From Cryptomeria japonica (Eukaryota; Streptophyta; Pinopsida; Cupressales; Cupressaceae): a DNA stretch of 64,000 bases. The translations under genes and the position numbers were made by a program. Under the pieces are notes generated by a model, which was given only the letters and a program-made list of their open reading frames with translations, ran no database searches and had not been told where the DNA came from. Of the stretch, positions 1 through 12,120 are shown one piece after another; position 1 is the first letter of the stretch, and every line of letters starts with the position of its first letter. The DNA is taken from positions 307,073,664 through 307,137,663 of the forward strand of contig NC_081414.1 of assembly GCF_030272615.1 (NCBI RefSeq), given 5' to 3'.

Positions 1-659
1 TTTATTTGTCATTTGGTCTTATATCTCTTGTCATTCGGGGATATATAATCTATCGTACGAGTCTCTATTTCTGCTAGTCCAAAGCTGTGTCCTGCATGCC
101 TTTTTTAGGTCTATCATTTTGCTTGATCAGTTTGCAGTAATCATAAACATCTGTTATTTGTCACTTTGTTCTTGGATTGTCTCCTTTGTTGGCTTGGTCA
201 AGTTATCATCCATCAAAATCAGACTTTAGAACATAAACACCTCAATATTTTCAAGTGCTCACCCACAACAAGTTCAAGATCTAAACATCTCAAAGTGCAT
301 TATCACCCTCTTTGGTAAACTGATCACTCAAACATATTTTCTCATCAAGATCTATCATCCTTTATCACGAAACTGAAACATTTGGTCAGGATAATCTTGT
401 CCCACATTGTAGGATATATCATTCCTACTGGACTTGGTTCTTATCAAACCATCATCATTGCACTCCAAAAATTGAAGATTGGAAAAATTGCAAAACTTTA
501 AACACTTGAACCATCTTTTCGTGTCATATTGCACTATCACATTTACCTTGACAATTGATCACTTATCAAAACAACCTTTTAGAAAATTGAATCCTAGCAA
601 AATAACACACATGTATGCCCATTTAAACTAGAGCTTAGAGACGACGAAGAATCGCAGAG
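1..659 (+). other. Tat element 5' untranslated leader
   Basis: No open frame of note. The sequence is AT-rich and precedes the first plausible gag ATG at 660. Bases around 400-430 resemble a short motif repeated near 9241-9365 in the same element (TATATCATTCCT context). I see no primer binding site here, so the 5' LTR lies further left. Confidence 0.5.
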
Positions 660-2185
660 ATGGAAATCAAAACATTGGAAACAACCAAAGAGTATATAAC
701 CATGGAACATGAAGAGGAAATACAAGTTGAAGGAGAATAACATAACAAAATATCAGAGACATCAAGAAAGATCCTCAATCTAACAAATTTATGCAAAAAT
801 TATTAGAGGGAGAAAAATAAATATTTCCTAATGTTAGCCAAATCTGGTGCTACACTCCCCCAAGATTTTGATGTGAACAAATTGACACAAAAGAAAAGTG
901 ACCCTCCCCCTAATAATGTACAATATGAGGACATTTTTGGTCTTTGCATGAATGACACATCAATTCCTAATAACACCAGAACCACTGAAGAAACTTACAT
1001 ACCCAAAAGAGATGAAGTGGAAATTATAAATAACATTTAATCCAATGAAGATACAAGAAGGACTAGAGATGACACCAAAAGAGATCAGATCCTCTTAGAA
1101 TACAAAATCATGGTCACATAAGAACAAATCATGTTGATGATCCTATCACAACTCTCACACAACAACAACAAACACTTCAAAAACAAATTCAAGATATGCA
1201 GAGAGGAAATGTTAGAAGATACTCACTTCAAGAAATCTGTCCTTATCCATTCGATAGGAACCTAAACATGATACCATTTCCTATAGGTTTTGAAACTCCT
1301 AGATACAAAAAATATGATGGAAGCACTGACCCTCAAGATCATATATGAGAATTTTGCACAATGAGTATGGAGTTTGCACATGAGGATACCTACTTGATGA
1401 GATTATTTCTGAAAAGCTTAACTGGACTAGCTATGGAATGGTTCTCAAAACCTCCACCCGGAATCAGTTCATTCTCAGAATTGGTGGATAAGTTTGTTTC
1501 ATAGTCATCTTACAATATACAACATGAAGTAACAATGTTAGACCTATGTAATGCCAAACAAAAGAATGGAGAACCTTTCATGACATTTTTACAACGATGG
1601 AGATGGTTAGCTTTGCGGTATCCTCATACAGTGCTAGAATATGAAAAAATGGACATATTCATCGACAACTTAAATTATCAAATGAGTTATTACTTAAAAA
1701 TGCAAGGAAATCAAAGTTTCAAAAAAATGATTGATAATGGAATTAGAATGGAGGAAGCCATGATAAAGAAAGGTGAATTGAAAATATACAAAGATGGAGT
1801 CCATCCTCCTAACAACACCAATAACAACAATCACAATGATAAACCAAAGTTTTGGAATTAAAGTTGAAATATCGTCAATGATGGAATAGTGGATAACAAC
1901 AATGTGAAACCAAAACAACTAATTTTTAATTTATCCACTCACTCAACAGTGGCTCAGCAAAACAACAATCACCAAAGAGCAACTATCAAAACTTTCTTTC
2001 GAAGACAATTTACAAACATTGGTGAACCCCTTGGATCAGCTCTAAAGACACTTCTCGCGAACAAATTGATCACTTTGCCAGAAGAAAGGAACTACGAACC
2101 TCAAATTAAACCACCTTGGTGGAATGATAACCATTATTGTGATTTCCATCAAAACAAGGGACATCACACAGATAGTTGTTAGAAG
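660..2185 (+). pseudogene. gag: Tat-type gag, broken
   Basis: Structural capsid polyprotein of the element. The first ATG (660) is in frame with 831-1040 (LAKSGATLPQDFDVNK). The retrotransposon gag core lies at about 1290-1860, with FPIGFETPRYKKYDG, a LTGLAMEWFS motif and FMTFLQRWRWLALRYP. Near 2125-2185 comes the zinc-finger-like YCDFHQNKGHHTDSC followed by KLKHIIHDLIDNG, which Tat elements carry between gag and protease. Stops at about 1346, 1501, 1858 and 2180, plus at least one frame change between 1040 and 1535, break it. The 1535-3418 stretch keeps one frame apart from stops. Confidence 0.8.
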
Positions 2186-3199
2186 TTGAAACATATCATA
2201 CACGATTTGATTGATAATGGATTAATAGCAGTGGATGGACATACAACAAAGGAATCTCATACAACTTTTAAAACTCCACTTCCAAACTATGAGAAAGGTG
2301 AATCATCAACAACAAACAATGGTAAGGGTAAAGCGAAGGTAAACTATGCGCATACATATGATAATGTGGTGAACGTGATTGTAGTTAAAGAAAAGCAAAA
2401 TCAAGAACATGCTCATTCTATCACAAGAAGCAAAGCCAAAGTTGTTTTGTTGGGTCCTACAACAAACACATCATCCACTACGAAACAATACAACCTAGTG
2501 GAGCAATTGCAGAAAACACCCGCACAAATATCCATCTTAGAATTATTAAAGATCTCACCTGCACACAAAGAAATTCTAGAAAAATCATTAATAAATACAA
2601 CAGTATCCAAAGATCTTGATATCGATCAATTCCAAACCATGGTGGGACACCTCACAACCTCTCACTGCTTATCATTCACTGAAGAAGATGACATGTCCTT
2701 ACAACATCCCCACAATGCTCCTTTTCATATTGAAGTCCTCATTCACAAAAAGCATGTTAAATGTGTTCTAATAGATGGTGGAGTTCACCTAAATATCTGT
2801 TCATTGAGTCTTGTTTGTGCCTTAGGATATTCAGAAGATGCAGTTGATGTCCGGAAAAATATCACCATAAAAGCATATGATGAAGAAGAACGTTCCTCCA
2901 AGGGAATTGTGATACTACCCATCAGAGTGCGACCTTTGCAGAAGGACACAACATGCCAAGTTCTAGACTTGGACTTATCATATAATGTACTCTTAGGAAG
3001 ACCCTAGATACATGACTTGCAAGTTGTCCCATCAACATATCACCAGTGTGTAAAATTTCCCTACAATGGGCAGAAAATCATAATATCTACATATTCAAAT
3101 CCATTTCAATACTGCAGCAATCTAAAAATGACCCAAGAAGTCATTGTTCCACATAACAGGGAGGCATCATCTTCGAGCACACAATCCAAAGAACAATAG
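2186..3199 (+). pseudogene. Tat-type aspartic protease region
   Basis: Retroviral-type aspartic protease that would cleave Gag-Pol. The core at about 2720-3010 reads HIEVLIHKKHVKCVLIDGG, then LNICSLSLVCALGY and VLDLDLSYNVLLGRP, the standard Tat protease layout. The catalytic triplet region reads IDGG where relatives have a D-D-G or D-S-G type sequence, so activity is doubtful. Upstream (2400-2650) is a lineage-typical linker, SITRSKAKVVLLGP then EQLQKTPAQISILELLK. A TAG at 3005-3007 separates it from VVPSTYHQCVKFPYNG, the conserved tail. Remnant J repeats the same linker and protease order. Confidence 0.8.
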
Positions 3200-3220
3200 T
3201 TTGCTTCAATTCTATCAAGT

Positions 3221-4796
3221 ATGGAAAAACAAATGCAGCTAAGAGATAGAGGGAATGAAGAATATTCAATATCACAATTACCACTTTCTCCTAAATCCTT
3301 TGGAAAACCATCAAACTCTAAACAACAACCAATTGTGAAACATCTTCCAATATTTGATGGAGCATTTGCTAGTGCTGGAACCTTATCAAAGGAAACCGAA
3401 GACAAAGATGTGCTATAGTGGCTATACAAGGATGAAGAATGTCAACAAAAGATTAACAATATCATAATACCTACAAAAAAGTATGGAAAAGTATTTAACA
3501 TTCTCAGAAGAATGGGATACACTAGAATAGGTCCTATAGGAAAAAGAAAAGAAGGTATCTCAGAACCTATTCAACCTTACACTCAGCAGACTATAGACAA
3601 AACAGGCTTAGGATATGGACAAGTCAATCTACCAGAAGACACATCTTTTAGTCAACAATAAGAGAAATATGAATAACAGACAAGAACAAATGGCAATTGA
3701 AAGAGAAGAAACATCAGCTAAGCAACAAACACAAGAAAACATGAAATGGGAAAAGAAGCAAGCTTCCAATCAACAAGAGAAACAAACTAAAGGCACCTCT
3801 CAAACAACATTAAATATCAATAAAAACAAGAAAGAAGCTAATATAAATCCAAGAGAGATCATAGCAAAGTTGACAAAACTTAATCTTAGTCCTAAAGAAG
3901 TGGAATATGAAAGGAGAAAAGATATAGCCAGAAAAGCCAAAGAAATGCTATATGACCAAGTCTATAGATTGTAGGCTACAAGTGATACAGATTCTAATGA
4001 ATGGGAATGGGATTCCTATCACTTTGAAGAATCAACTGAAGAAAATTGCTTTTAAGGAGATGTAGAAGTTGATGTAGTTCACGCTTATGCAGGACAAATG
4101 TCAAGAAATAGTTCACTTGAATTAGAATCACATTCAATTGACTTGGACTTAACCGAGGACGATTAATAATTTCTTACGCGAGGTCATTCTGATGAGAGTA
4201 CCATTCTAGACATCGACATACATATTCAAAACTTTGATACATCAATCATGACCCTTGAAACCCTGGAAACCTCTCAACCTGAAGATCCCCTACCTCTAAT
4301 CCACCTTGAGCTTATTAATTGGGAAAATGAAGGACATACCACCATTGATACCTTTCCAAATGACCATGTCATATATGTATATCTTAATGCAATCAAACTC
4401 GTAACAATCCCCACCAGGAATTTCAGCAACACATCTTCTAGTCAAGTGGGTGCCAAATCTCCTAGTCGCAAAAGTGAAAATAATGAAAAGAATATCAAGT
4501 CTAATACTGAAAACCATTTATTGGCAACATAAGATCCAGAAAAAGTAAAAAGAAAGGATGAATCTAATGGTGAAAACCTCCTTGAGGCACCGGAAGATGG
4601 GAGATTTGACACTTTACCTGAGCACTATCAAGAAAGGTCATCCATTTTGATCAAACCAACATAGGTAGTTAACATTGGCACAACAGAGCAACCAAAGATT
4701 CTTCATCCAGTGACTTCTCTATAAGAAGAAGAAATGCAACAATGCGTGGAATTCTTCAAATGATGGCAAATCAATTTTGCCTGGTAATATGCAAGC
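3221..4796 (+). pseudogene. Tat protease-RT spacer, broken
   Basis: Long polar spacer typical of Tat/Ogre pol. Around 3480-3640 it reads RRMGYTRIGPIGKRKEGISE and then TGLGYG, a G-patch-like glycine motif also found in related plant gypsy proteins. Frame 3615-3974 is rich in Lys and Gln. Frames at 4248-4532 and around 4550-4790 read into RT. Stops and at least one frameshift (between 3418 and 3615) prevent translation. No enzyme domain is visible. Confidence 0.6.
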
Positions 4797-5640
4797 ATGC
4801 CAAGGTTAGATCCAGAGCTTATTATGCATCACTTAAATGTTAGTCCAGGAGTCAAACCAGTCAAACAAAAGTTAAGGAAAATGCATCCACATATCACTCT
4901 TCTAGTCAAAGAAGAACTAAAGAAATTACTGGATGTTGGATTCATCAGACTTGTAGCATATCCTCAATGGGTATCCAACATCATTCCTATTTCAAAACCA
5001 GATAAAAGCATCAGAATATGCACAGACTTCAGAGATCTTAATAACGCATGTCCAAAGGATGATTTTCCTTTGCCTAACATCGACATCATTGTAGATTTAA
5101 CTACTGGACACTCCATGTTTTCTTTAATGGATGGTTTCTCTAGATACAATCAGATCAAAATAGCACCCGGAGATCAAGAAAAGACATCTTTCACATGTCC
5201 ATGGGGTACTTTCTGCTAGAACATCATGCCTTTTGGATTAAAGAATGCAGGTGCTACATATCAAAGAGCTATGACAACTATATTTCATGACATGATGCAT
5301 ACATTCATGGAGGACTATGTGGATGACATATTGGCTAAATCATACAATAGAGAAGAACATATAGAGATACTAGAAAAGATCTTTGATAGGTTAGAACAAT
5401 ACAAGCTAAGGCTAAATCCTAAGAAATGTGCCTTTGGTGTAACTTCAGGAAAGCTATTGGGATACATTATTTCAACTAGAGGTATCAAAGTGGATCTAGC
5501 TAAGGTTAAAGTAATCAAGGAAATGACATCTCCCAAGAATATAAGGCAACTAAGATCACTCCAAGGAAGACTTCAATCAATTAGAAGATTTGTTTCTTAA
5601 CTAGCATATAAATGTCAACCATTTACTCATCTATTGCATA
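4797..5640 (+). pseudogene. Tat-type reverse transcriptase, in-frame stops
   Basis: RNA-dependent DNA polymerase. Seen in order: LLVKEELKKLLDVGFIR, WVSNIIPISKPDKSIRICTD, FRDLNNACPKDDFPLPNID, SLMDGFSRYNQIKIA, PFGLKNAGATYQRAMT, the catalytic YVDDILAKS (about 5314-5340), then KCAFGVTSGKLLGYI. The frame is continuous from 4797 into the second RNase H near 6506 apart from stops such as those at 5217 and 5598. The RT is complete in domain content but cannot give full-length protein. Confidence 0.9.
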
Positions 5641-6170
5641 AAAATGTTCATTTCAAGTGGGACCATCAATGTGAGGACGCATTTAACAAGATCAAGGCTT
5701 ATCTCATACAACCACCCATCCTAATATCACCAATTCCAGGAAAGCTATTATTACTCTATGTATCAATCACCGAAGCATCATTAGGAGTTTTGTTTGCACA
5801 ATAGGATAATGAAGGAAAAGAATGAGCCATCTACTACATCAGTAGAACACTAGTAGGATATGAGATCAACTATTCACCAATAGAAAAAGAATGCTTGGTA
5901 GTAGTTTTTGCTTCTCAAAAATTACGACACTATCTACTATCTCACTCCATCAAGTTGATAGCTAAAATCAATCCTCTGAAATATTTACTCAGCAAAGCAA
6001 CATTAACAGGATGACTAGCAAAATGGATTATGATTCTAGGTGAGTTTGATATTGAGTATGTAGACAGAAAATCTATCAAGGGACAAGTCATTGTAGACCA
6101 ACTAGCTAAGGCACCGCTTCAAGATGATCATCCTTTACACATTGAGTTTCCTGATGTTGATATCCTAACA
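5641..6170 (+). pseudogene. Ty3/gypsy RNase H, broken
   Basis: Degrades RNA in RNA-DNA hybrids during reverse transcription. Visible text includes FKWDHQCEDAFNKIKAYL, then IYYISRTLVGYEINYSPIEK, LVVVFASQKLRHYLLSH and LAKWIMILGEFDIEYVDRKS, followed by VIVDQLAKAPLQ. Stops interrupt it at about 5802, 5823 and 6012. At least one of these (TGA where related proteins have Arg) fits a CGA-to-TGA change. It shares the RT frame. Confidence 0.85.
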
Positions 6171-6580
6171 GTCACAATAAAAACATGGCAACTATACTTT
6201 GATGGTTCATATACACAACACGGATCAGGAGCAGACATTCTATTCATCACACCACAAGGTCATACAATTCCAAAAGCATACAAATTAAGTTTTCCATGCA
6301 CCAACAACACAGCAGAGTATGAAGCTTTGGTTACATGTATCAAACTGGCTATAGAATGGAATATTACACAACTTCAAGTCTTTGGAGACTCTTATCTCGT
6401 CATCAATCAAATTAATGATGACTATCAAACAAAAGACAAAAAGTTGATGCCTTATAAAAAGATGGTTGATGATATCAAGAAATACTTTATAGAAATAAAT
6501 TTCTAGCAGATTCCAAGAAATGACAACAAAGCAGCAGATGCCATGGCTGCACTTGCTTCTCTACTTCAAACATAGGAAAA
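6171..6580 (+). pseudogene. Second (archaeal-type) RNase H domain of Tat element
   Basis: Extra RNase H that marks the Tat lineage. It reads WQLYFDGSYTQHGSGADILF, then KLSFPCTNNTAEYEALVTCI, LQVFGDSYLVINQINDDYQT and, after a TAG at about 6505, PRNDNKAADAMAALAS. The conserved acidic positions D (FDGS), E (AEYEAL), D (GDS) and the final D (KAADA) can all be seen. It lies between RNase H and integrase in the same frame as RT. Confidence 0.85.
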
Positions 6581-7938
6581 TCAACAGCATTATGAATTCC
6601 TGGTGGAAGAGTTGTTTTACCCCGCTTATAATTGTCCCGATTCCCAAACTATCTATCACATTGTGGGGCATGATTCCTCAGGCTATGGCCAAACTTACAC
6701 ATGCCTGAAAGATAGCACCTTACCTCCTGACTTATCGAAGAATCAAAAGAGAAACTTTATTTGCCAATCCTCTCATTTTACTCTCATCGCGGATACCCTA
6801 TTTGAACGAGGTCTAGGCTGTACTCTTTTAAGATGTCTCGAACAAGAAGAATCTGAGAAGGCCTTACATGAAGTCCATAATGGCATTTGTGGAACTCATT
6901 CAAGTGGTCTTACCCTTTTGAAAAAAATCATACACTTGGGCTATTATTGGCCGACAATGGAACGAGATTCTTTTCAGATAGCTAGAATATGCAAACAATG
7001 TCAGATCCATGGGAATTTGATTTTATGCACCAGCACAAGAACTTCATGCTTTAGCAACATCTTGGCCTTTCTGTCAATGGGGTCTTGATCTAGTCAGAAA
7101 GATAAATCCTTCTTCATCTAATGGTCACAAATCCATCCTTGTAGCTACAGAATATTTCACAAAATGGATTGAGGCAATACCTCTCATAAATATCATAGGA
7201 AAACAAATTGTTGCATTTATCTTGAACTATATCATCTGTCACTACAAAATACCAATAACCATTATCATTGATATTGGGTGATCATTCAAGAATCAAGATG
7301 TACAAGAGCTATGTGATAAATTCAAGATCCAACACAGATTCTCCACACCCTACTATCCGCAAGGGAATGGTCAAGCAGAAGAATCAAACAAAACTATTCT
7401 GAAAATCCTCAAAAAGACAGTGAATGATGCTGGAAGAGATTGGCATATCCAATTAAACCCTCCTCTATGGGCCTACCGTACTAGTATTCGCACACCAACA
7501 GGTGCCACACCTTTCTCTCTTGTTTATGGATCAGAAGCAATACTGCCAATAGAAGTAGAGATACCTTCTCTATGAGTATCATTAAAATGTCTTATTCCAA
7601 ATGAAGAAGAACGAGTATCTAGACTGCAAGAGTTAGAACTGATCCATGAACGAAGACAAAATTCCTTTGATCATTTAAAGGTATATCAGCAAAGAATGTG
7701 TCGGAGCTATAATCACAGGGTCAAACCATGAATCTTTCAAGTGGGGGAACTAGTACTAAAAGAAAATCCACGCAACCAGGCAGATCGAGAAAAGAAAGGA
7801 AAGTTTGAACCAAACTGGTTAGGTCTGTTTGTGGTCACAGCAGTATTTGGATTAGGAGCATATCAGCTATCAACATAGGATGAAGATCAGCTCAAGGAAC
7901 TAATCAATAGCATGCATCTGAAGAAGTTTTATGTCTGA
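6581..7938 (+). pseudogene. Tat-type integrase, frameshifted
   Basis: Inserts the cDNA into the genome. The zinc-binding N-domain (about 6860-7015) reads LHEVHNGICGTHSSGLTLL, YYWPTMERD and CKQCQIHG, giving H-H-C-C. The catalytic core follows after a frameshift near 7020: WGLDLVRKI, FTKWIEAIPL, a second Asp in IIIDIG before an internal TGA at about 7279, then STPYYPQGNGQAEESNK with the Glu. The C-terminal text ends at QLKELINSMHLKKFYV and a stop at 7936-7938. A further TGA falls near 7574. Confidence 0.88.
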
Positions 7939-8090
7939 AAAAGAAGAAAAATCCAAAAAAAGTGAAAAAGCAGAAAAATCCAAAAAAAGGTGAAAAAGCA
8001 GAAAAATCCAAAAACATTGAAAAAGCAGAAAAAATCCAAAAATAGTGAAAAAGAAGAAAATTCAAAAAAATCAAATATGAGAAAAAGTGC
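7939..8090 (+). repeat. A-rich 27-28 bp tandem repeat after Tat pol
   Basis: About four to five imperfect copies of a purine-rich unit (GAAAAATCCAAAAA, then AGTGAAAAAGCA) begin right after the integrase stop. In some frames the unit reads as Lys/Ser/Glu repeats (KSKKSEKAEK-like). It ends in a decayed copy near 8090. It could once have been a lysine-rich Pol tail or could be noncoding; I cannot tell which. Confidence 0.75.
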
Positions 8091-9670
8091 AATAAAAACA
8101 GATGGTGAAAACCTTGCAAACAAGCGCTATCTGTCAGCTAGCTCTTCCATCTATTAGTTCATGCATCTTTTCGCTTGCATTCATTCATTTTCCATCAGCG
8201 CTATTCATATGCATAATAATGCCTTTGTACATACGAAGGCATCACAACTTCTCTCTCACCATGGTTTGGGTCATTGGGTATATCATACTGAATTTGTTTC
8301 TAGGCTTGGGGAAAAATATTGCACTTTGCTGGGGGCAAACCTCTTAATCATTTTTGAGCTTAATCAAACAAGAAGAACAAACGGTTAGACAACTCTTATC
8401 AAGCAAAAACTAAGACATATCCAAATTTGAACATGAGATCAAATTAACAACCATCAAACTATCACAAATTCATTCTAAATGCATGGATGATATCTTTTGG
8501 ATTATGATTTTAACATGATTGTTCAACTTTGCTATATTGATTTTCGCTCTCATGATTTCTGAGTGACTCTAGGATGTCTTTGACTAGAGGAACAAGGAAG
8601 AAACATGATATTTTTCTTGTCTGCTGTCTGAAAATTAATCATTAATATGTGTAAATTTGTCTTAGGACATGATCATCGGAGTATCATTGAAGACATTTCC
8701 GATTTGCATATTGAAATGATTAATACTACCTGTTTTATGCAAGCAATGCTCAGGTCATCTCGATTCAATTATATCTTGATGCTTGTGCTAACTTACCATA
8801 TCAAAATCCAAGAAAGTAGTGCTCAGTTCATCATGGTTTAAATATACCATCAATGTTTGCACTCACTTCCCACATTTAAAAAGCTCAATGATGACAAAAA
8901 CACAATAATCCAGTGACTGGTCCAATCATAGTTTTGCATTTCATTTGCATTTAGCTTGCATTTCATTCTTGCATGGGATCCCGCATGCTCCTTTTATCCA
9001 AGGTTAAATCTATTGCAGGAATCATCAAGGTATCATCACAAGTATATACACAATTATACTGATGACTCATATCTCTCTAGATATTGTCGACCCAGTGAAA
9101 ATCTTATGTTACCCTCTCATCAAAACCAACATCAACATATCCAAATCTTTCTGCAACTTGATATCAACAAACTATCAATTCTTTATCCAATCAATCTTAT
9201 CAATTCTATTAGTCAATCACATCTAAATTTATTCTCTCATGTCTTATACAGGATGTATCTTTCCTGAAACCAAACATTCTGATCATGTCTTATACATGAT
9301 ATATCATTCCTGAAACCAGACTCTTTGATCATCTTTGTCTTATACAGGAGGTGTCATTCCTAAAACCAAACTGAATCTTGATCTTATCAATCTAACCAAT
9401 TAATCTTTATCAATCATCAATAACCACATCACCGTGATTATAGAACTCGCATTTTTATCAACCATAGTTGCAGTCATCAAATCATAATCTATAAGGAAAT
9501 CAATTTTGCAAAGATCCAAAAACTCCAAAGATCAATTATCTCAATTGGTCTCCCAAGAGGGCATCATTGTATCGCAATTTATCAATAAATAGCTAGGGCA
9601 TCCTATCGAGCCAATATCATCATCAAAATGAGATTATTCTTTGAATCAATGCATCATCACACCTTGCTTC
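8091..9670 (+). other. Tat element 3' noncoding region
   Basis: About 1.6 kb between the end of pol and the 3' polypurine tract. Short frames here (for example 8102-8347 and 8956-9267) look like chance openings: no motif, AT-rich, no domain. A purine run occurs near 8328-8338. The only clear structure is the short repeat cluster at 9237-9370. Confidence 0.5.
9237..9370 (+). repeat. Three-copy 46-50 bp tandem repeat
   Basis: Copies start near 9241, 9287 and 9337. Each begins GTCTTATACA, then a GATAT/GGTGT-like stretch, then CATTCCTGAAACC. They differ from one another at several positions. A related stretch occurs near 400-430 in the 5' leader of the same element. Confidence 0.6.
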
Positions 9671-9684
9671 AAAGAGGGGCAAAA
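9671..9684 (+). promoter_or_regulatory. Polypurine tract of Tat element
   Basis: AAAGAGGGGCAAAA lies directly before the TG of the 3' LTR. This position and composition are those of the primer for plus-strand DNA synthesis. Confidence 0.8.
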
Positions 9685-10735
9685 TGTATACACCTAAAAA
9701 TGGTTTGAAGATAATTAATTAAATAAGCAATTATTTAATTAATCCCACTTCCTAATTTAATTGAATTCACTAAGTAATTTGATTAAATTCCCCCTTTCAG
9801 CTACTTATTAATAAATCTAAGGATTTATTTAATAGGTTCATTTCAATAATCCCTTTTAATTAATTAATTCCCCCCATCAAATTCATTTCTTCTAAATCCC
9901 ATAATTAATTAAACAAATCAATAATGAGTTATTGAAATTAATTAGCCTTTTCCTATTATTTGAATTTTTAAATTCAAATTCTCCTAACTTCTAACTACCT
10001 AACCTAACCCCTTCTAAACCTAACTCATTCCATGTAACCCTGGGTTTAATTAACCATCCTAGCTTGCACATCCTAACCACCATGCCACCTTTCCTTAGAC
10101 ACTTGCTCTCTCATGAGCAAAGCTTCTTGACACTTGTCACCATAGAGATGACAAATGTTCCCTTTAATCCAACCTCTTCTAGAAGCTTCTTGACACTTGT
10201 CACCATGGAGATGACAATGTTCCCTTTCATCCAACCTCTTCTTCAACCTCCTCCAATTTCACCATTGATATCTCTAGACTTAATCTTGACTGTTGATTCC
10301 TGCCACCTCACCCCTGGCCTTGGAAATCCTATAAATAGACCCCATTTTGGAGCAATAATCATCCCATCTCATTTGCATCTTAGGCATTGTTACTATATTC
10401 ATATAGCTCTTAGCAATCTTAGTTTATCATTTTAGCATTATCATCATGTTCAATTTTAGCTTAAATCTTGCTTATTTTCTAGCATAATCATGGAATCATG
10501 TAGCTTAATCATTATCATTTCTAGCTTAAATGGATCATTTATCATTTAAATCCTCCATTTAAGTGTAGTCAAGTCACTGGAATTTGCATGACTAAATCTG
10601 AGAGCAAAATTCATACTCGCATTTACTAGGAGGTGATAGATTGCTTAGCTATGGTTTATCTTTCTTTGCTTTAAATTCATTAACCATGCTTGTAATGATC
10701 TATTGAGTGTTTTGTGGTGCAGGAACAGGTATACA
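9685..10735 (+). repeat. 3' LTR of Tat element
   Basis: Starts TGTATACACC straight after the polypurine tract and ends GGTATACA, so the ends are inverted and carry TG/CA. Length is 1051 bp. A TATAAATA box sits about 645 bp in. At 10736 the sequence becomes copia integrase, which fixes the right border. The 5' partner and the target duplication lie outside the window. Confidence 0.8.
10330..10337 (+). promoter_or_regulatory. Probable LTR TATA box
   Basis: TATAAATA within the Tat LTR, preceded by a relatively C-rich stretch, in the position expected for the U3 promoter of a plant LTR. Inferred from sequence only. Confidence 0.5.
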
Positions 10736-11161
10736 CTTCACAAGCACGACACCCCTTAGCAAAATGGAGTAGTGGAAAGGAAGAACATAACCATTCAAGA
10801 AGTTGCTAGGACAATGATGTTGCAAGGAAATGATCCACATGTTAATTGGAGAGAAGCTTTGAGTACTGTTATGTGCACTCTTAACCAGGTGCATATTAAA
10901 GGTGATACTAGTAAGACTCCTTATAAATTATGGTTTGGTCAAGCTCCTACTGTTAAAAATTTCAAATTTTATGGAAGTCAATGTTATATTAGAAGAGATG
11001 AAGATTTAGGGAAGTTTGATGATAGATGTGATGAAGGAATATTTCTTGGTTATTATAATAAAAGCAAGGCCTACCGATGTTACAAGAAGAGACTGAGAAA
11101 GATACATGAGAGTGCTAATGTCATAGTTTATGAAAGTAATGAGGAACAAATTAGATCGTGA
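10736..11161 (+). pseudogene. Copia integrase C-terminal part (A)
   Basis: Begins just before QNGVVERKN, the segment holding the catalytic Glu of the DDE triad, then reads VNWREALSTVMCTLNQVHIK, TPYKLWFGQAPTVKNF, YGSQCYIRRDEDLGKFD and SKAYRCYKKRLRKIHESANV, the usual copia integrase-to-RT linker. A TAG replaces a Gln codon before QNG, and the frame ends at 11159-11161. The upstream catalytic residues are missing from the window. Confidence 0.88.
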
Positions 11162-12120
11162 GAATATGATTTATATGATTAGAGTAACAGTGCAAACAAA
11201 GTTAAGCAACCGTAGACCTGGAATCAAGTTCAGATCATTTCGGTAAATCTAAAGAATCAAGGTGAAGGAACTATTGCAAGTGTAGAAGAAAGATCTCAAG
11301 AGTCTGAAAATAAAGAAAATCATAAGAATCCCAGGTTTATAAGATTGAATCATTCAAAAAATCAGGTTATAGGAGATAGAAATAAAGGTGTACAGACTAG
11401 GAGAAAAATTGCAGAAGATCGGGTTGAATATTGTTTGATTTCTAAGATTGAACCTAAAGATGTGAATGAAGTATGTCAAGATGAACATTGGGTAAAAGAA
11501 ATGGAAGAAGAATTGAATTAGTTTAAAAAGAACAATACATGGATTCTTGTTCCTAGACCTAAAGACAAAAATGTAATTGGAACCAAATGGATCTTTTGGA
11601 ATAAATTGAATGAGCAAGGTAAAGTTGTTAGAAACAAAGATAGACTTGTTTGTAAAGGATATTATCAAATAGAAGGAATTGATTTTGAGGATATTTTGCT
11701 CCGGTGGTAAGGATTGAAGTTGTTAGATTATTTTTTGCTTATGTTTCTTACAAATATTTCAGAGTCTATCAAATGGATGTCAATTCAGCATTCCTAAATG
11801 GTGAATTGGAGGAAGAGGTGTACATAGAGAAACCAAATGGATTTCTATTGACTGATCAGAGGGACATGGTGTGCTGGTTGAAGAAAGAATTGTATGGATT
11901 GAAGCAAGTGCCAAGAGAATGGTATGCTAGATTGGATAAGTATCTACTGAAGATTGGATTTAACAAAGGTACTACTTATAGTAATATGTATTTCAAGATT
12001 GACCATGATAACATTCTGATTGTTGAAGTTTTTGTTGATGATGTTATTTTTGGAGGAAATGATATTTTGTGAAAAGATTTTGAGATATCTATGATTGGAG
12101 AGATAAAATTCTTTTTGGGA
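11162..12120 (+). pseudogene. Copia reverse transcriptase (A)
   Basis: Reads [20 protein letters not shown], then a frameshift near 11695, [51 protein letters not shown] and the catalytic FVDDVIFGG (copia RTs usually have YVDD). It ends with SMIGEIKFFLGLQI. Stops occur at about 11180, 11519 and 12070. Domain content is nearly complete but it is untranslatable. Confidence 0.9.

Larger units (their letters stand above)
1..10735 (+). mobile_element. Tat-lineage Ty3/gypsy retrotransposon, 5' end outside window
   Basis: Domains run gag, protease, long spacer, reverse transcriptase, RNase H, a second RNase H, integrase, then noncoding sequence, a purine tract and a 3' LTR. The RT text DLNNACPKDDFPLPNID and the extra RNase H before integrase are hallmarks of the Tat/Ogre/Retand branch. 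Every domain carries stops or frameshifts, so this copy is dead. No 5' LTR or primer site is visible, so the element starts left of base 1. Copia integrase sequence resumes directly after its 3' LTR at 10736, suggesting that it inserted into copia A. Confidence 0.9.

Noticed and set aside
8102-8388. Overlapping 81- and 75-codon frames after Tat pol
   Set aside because: Two overlapping frames in AT-rich noncoding DNA with hydrophobic bias but no motif; sited in the 3' noncoding part of the element.
10064-10435. 123-codon frame in the Tat LTR
   Set aside because: Lies across the LTR promoter region, and the apparent internal repeat (SFLTLVT) comes from a local DNA duplication. No domain.
11354-11668. 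104-codon minus-strand frame
   Set aside because: Antisense shadow of copia A RT coding sequence.
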